From Flavobacteriales bacterium (GTDB taxonomy: Bacteria > Bacteroidota > Bacteroidia > Flavobacteriales_C > GCA-002722245), in the NCBI GenBank assembly GCA_023251075.1, contig JAHEZM010000007.1, positions 81,237-145,236 of the forward strand: a DNA stretch of 64,000 nucleotides, given 5' to 3'. Below the pieces are notes generated by a model that had not been told where the DNA came from, searched no databases, and worked only from the letters and a program-made list of their open reading frames with translations. This document shows, in pieces, positions 63,757-64,000 of this stretch (positions within the stretch are counted from its first letter, which is position 1; every line of letters begins with the position of its first letter). A program made the translations under genes and the position numbers.

Positions 63757-64000
63757 GCAAAGACGTAAAGAAATTATTGCAACAACTTAAGAAGAAAAAT
63801 CACCGCGAGGTAGATAAATTATTTCATCAGGCACACGATGAAGTTTTTGCAAAAACCGATTGTTTAGAATGTGCTATTTGCTGTAAAACTACAGGGCCGC
63901 TATTTACCGATAAAGATATTGTTAGAATTGCCAAACATTTGCGCTTAACACCTCAAAAATTCATTGAACAATATTTGCGTATCGATGAAGACAAAGATTA
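63753..64000 (+). CDS. YkgJ-type Cys-cluster protein (3' cut by window end)
   Basis: The first 82 residues of a small protein with C-x2-C-x2-CC (CLECAICC, residues 37-44), the mark of the YkgJ / putative zinc- or iron-chelating family. The start ATGA overlaps the DUF4442 stop. The C-terminal part, expected to carry further Cys ligands, is outside the window. Confidence 0.85.
   Translation, partial: MSKDVKKLLQQLKKKNHREVDKLFHQAHDEVFAKTDCLECAICCKTTGPLFTDKDIVRIAKHLRLTPQKFIEQYLRIDEDKD

Overview
The window looks like a chromosomal segment of a free-living, AT-rich member of the Bacteroidota, probably close to the Flavobacteriales. The evidence is indirect but consistent. It has menaquinone biosynthesis, several type IX secretion (T9SS) cargo proteins with type A or type B (gliding-associated, CHU_C) C-terminal domains, a SUMF1/GldK-like protein, WG-repeat and DUF5723/DUF4412/DUF983 proteins, weak Shine-Dalgarno sites, and promoters of the Bacteroidota type (TTG, 17-23 bases, TAnnTTTG). 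No rRNA, phage, insertion sequence, integrase or CRISPR array was seen. The only RNA gene found is tRNA-His.

Layout. 1-4594 (+): menaquinone operon, menD (5' cut by the window edge), menB, a family 2 glycosyltransferase, menA and menC. 4785-6535 (-): a PGRP-type amidase followed by a saccharopine/alanine dehydrogenase-like enzyme. 6671-7033 (+): a glycine-rich RRM protein. 7146-11978 (-): a giant T9SS type B protein. 12194-13552 (-): Amt ammonium channel, divergent from a VanZ-like gene. 14393-19224 (-): D-2-hydroxyacid dehydrogenase-like flavo/Fe-S protein, DUF5723 protein and a GNAT-like protein. 19387-20311 (+): thioredoxin-like and DUF983 proteins. 20314-23115: two divergent DEAD-box helicases. 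23926-32581: a block rich in secreted T9SS cargo (Gly-rich type B protein, metalloprotease with a chitin-binding-like module, small type A proteins) around one helical-repeat gene. 32813-32887: tRNA-His. 34302-41773 (+): CopA followed without a gap by a surface-glycan cluster (GT4, flippase, sulfotransferase, asparagine synthase), three of whose genes appear to start with TTG. 43104-44289 (+): a small beta-barrel-like protein and an archaemetzincin-type lipoprotein. 44373-47651 (+): Fur-family regulator, purA and an OstA/LptA-like protein. 47835-52124 (-): lipoprotein plus WG-repeat protein. 52398-58505 (+): a 2035-residue alpha-2-macroglobulin. 58540-60157 (-): small proteins and a methyltransferase. 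60297-64000 (+): secreted unknown, Asp-box T9SS protein, DUF4442 hotdog protein and a YkgJ-type Cys-cluster protein cut by the window end.

How it fits together. The genes describe an organism with menaquinone-based respiration, lactate/hydroxyglutarate-type oxidation and ammonium uptake, and a heavy investment in the cell surface: secreted adhesins and proteases, sulfated glycan, OstA-type envelope transport and an A2M protease trap. The most distinctive signals that are not genes are two families of REP-like inverted repeats. One has two full copies whose arms differ by a compensatory base-pair change. The other is present as one full palindrome inside the men operon and one half-copy that has become the apparent 5' coding end of the OstA-like gene. 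No single obvious new multi-gene defence or biosynthetic system stands out; the best leads are listed as findings.
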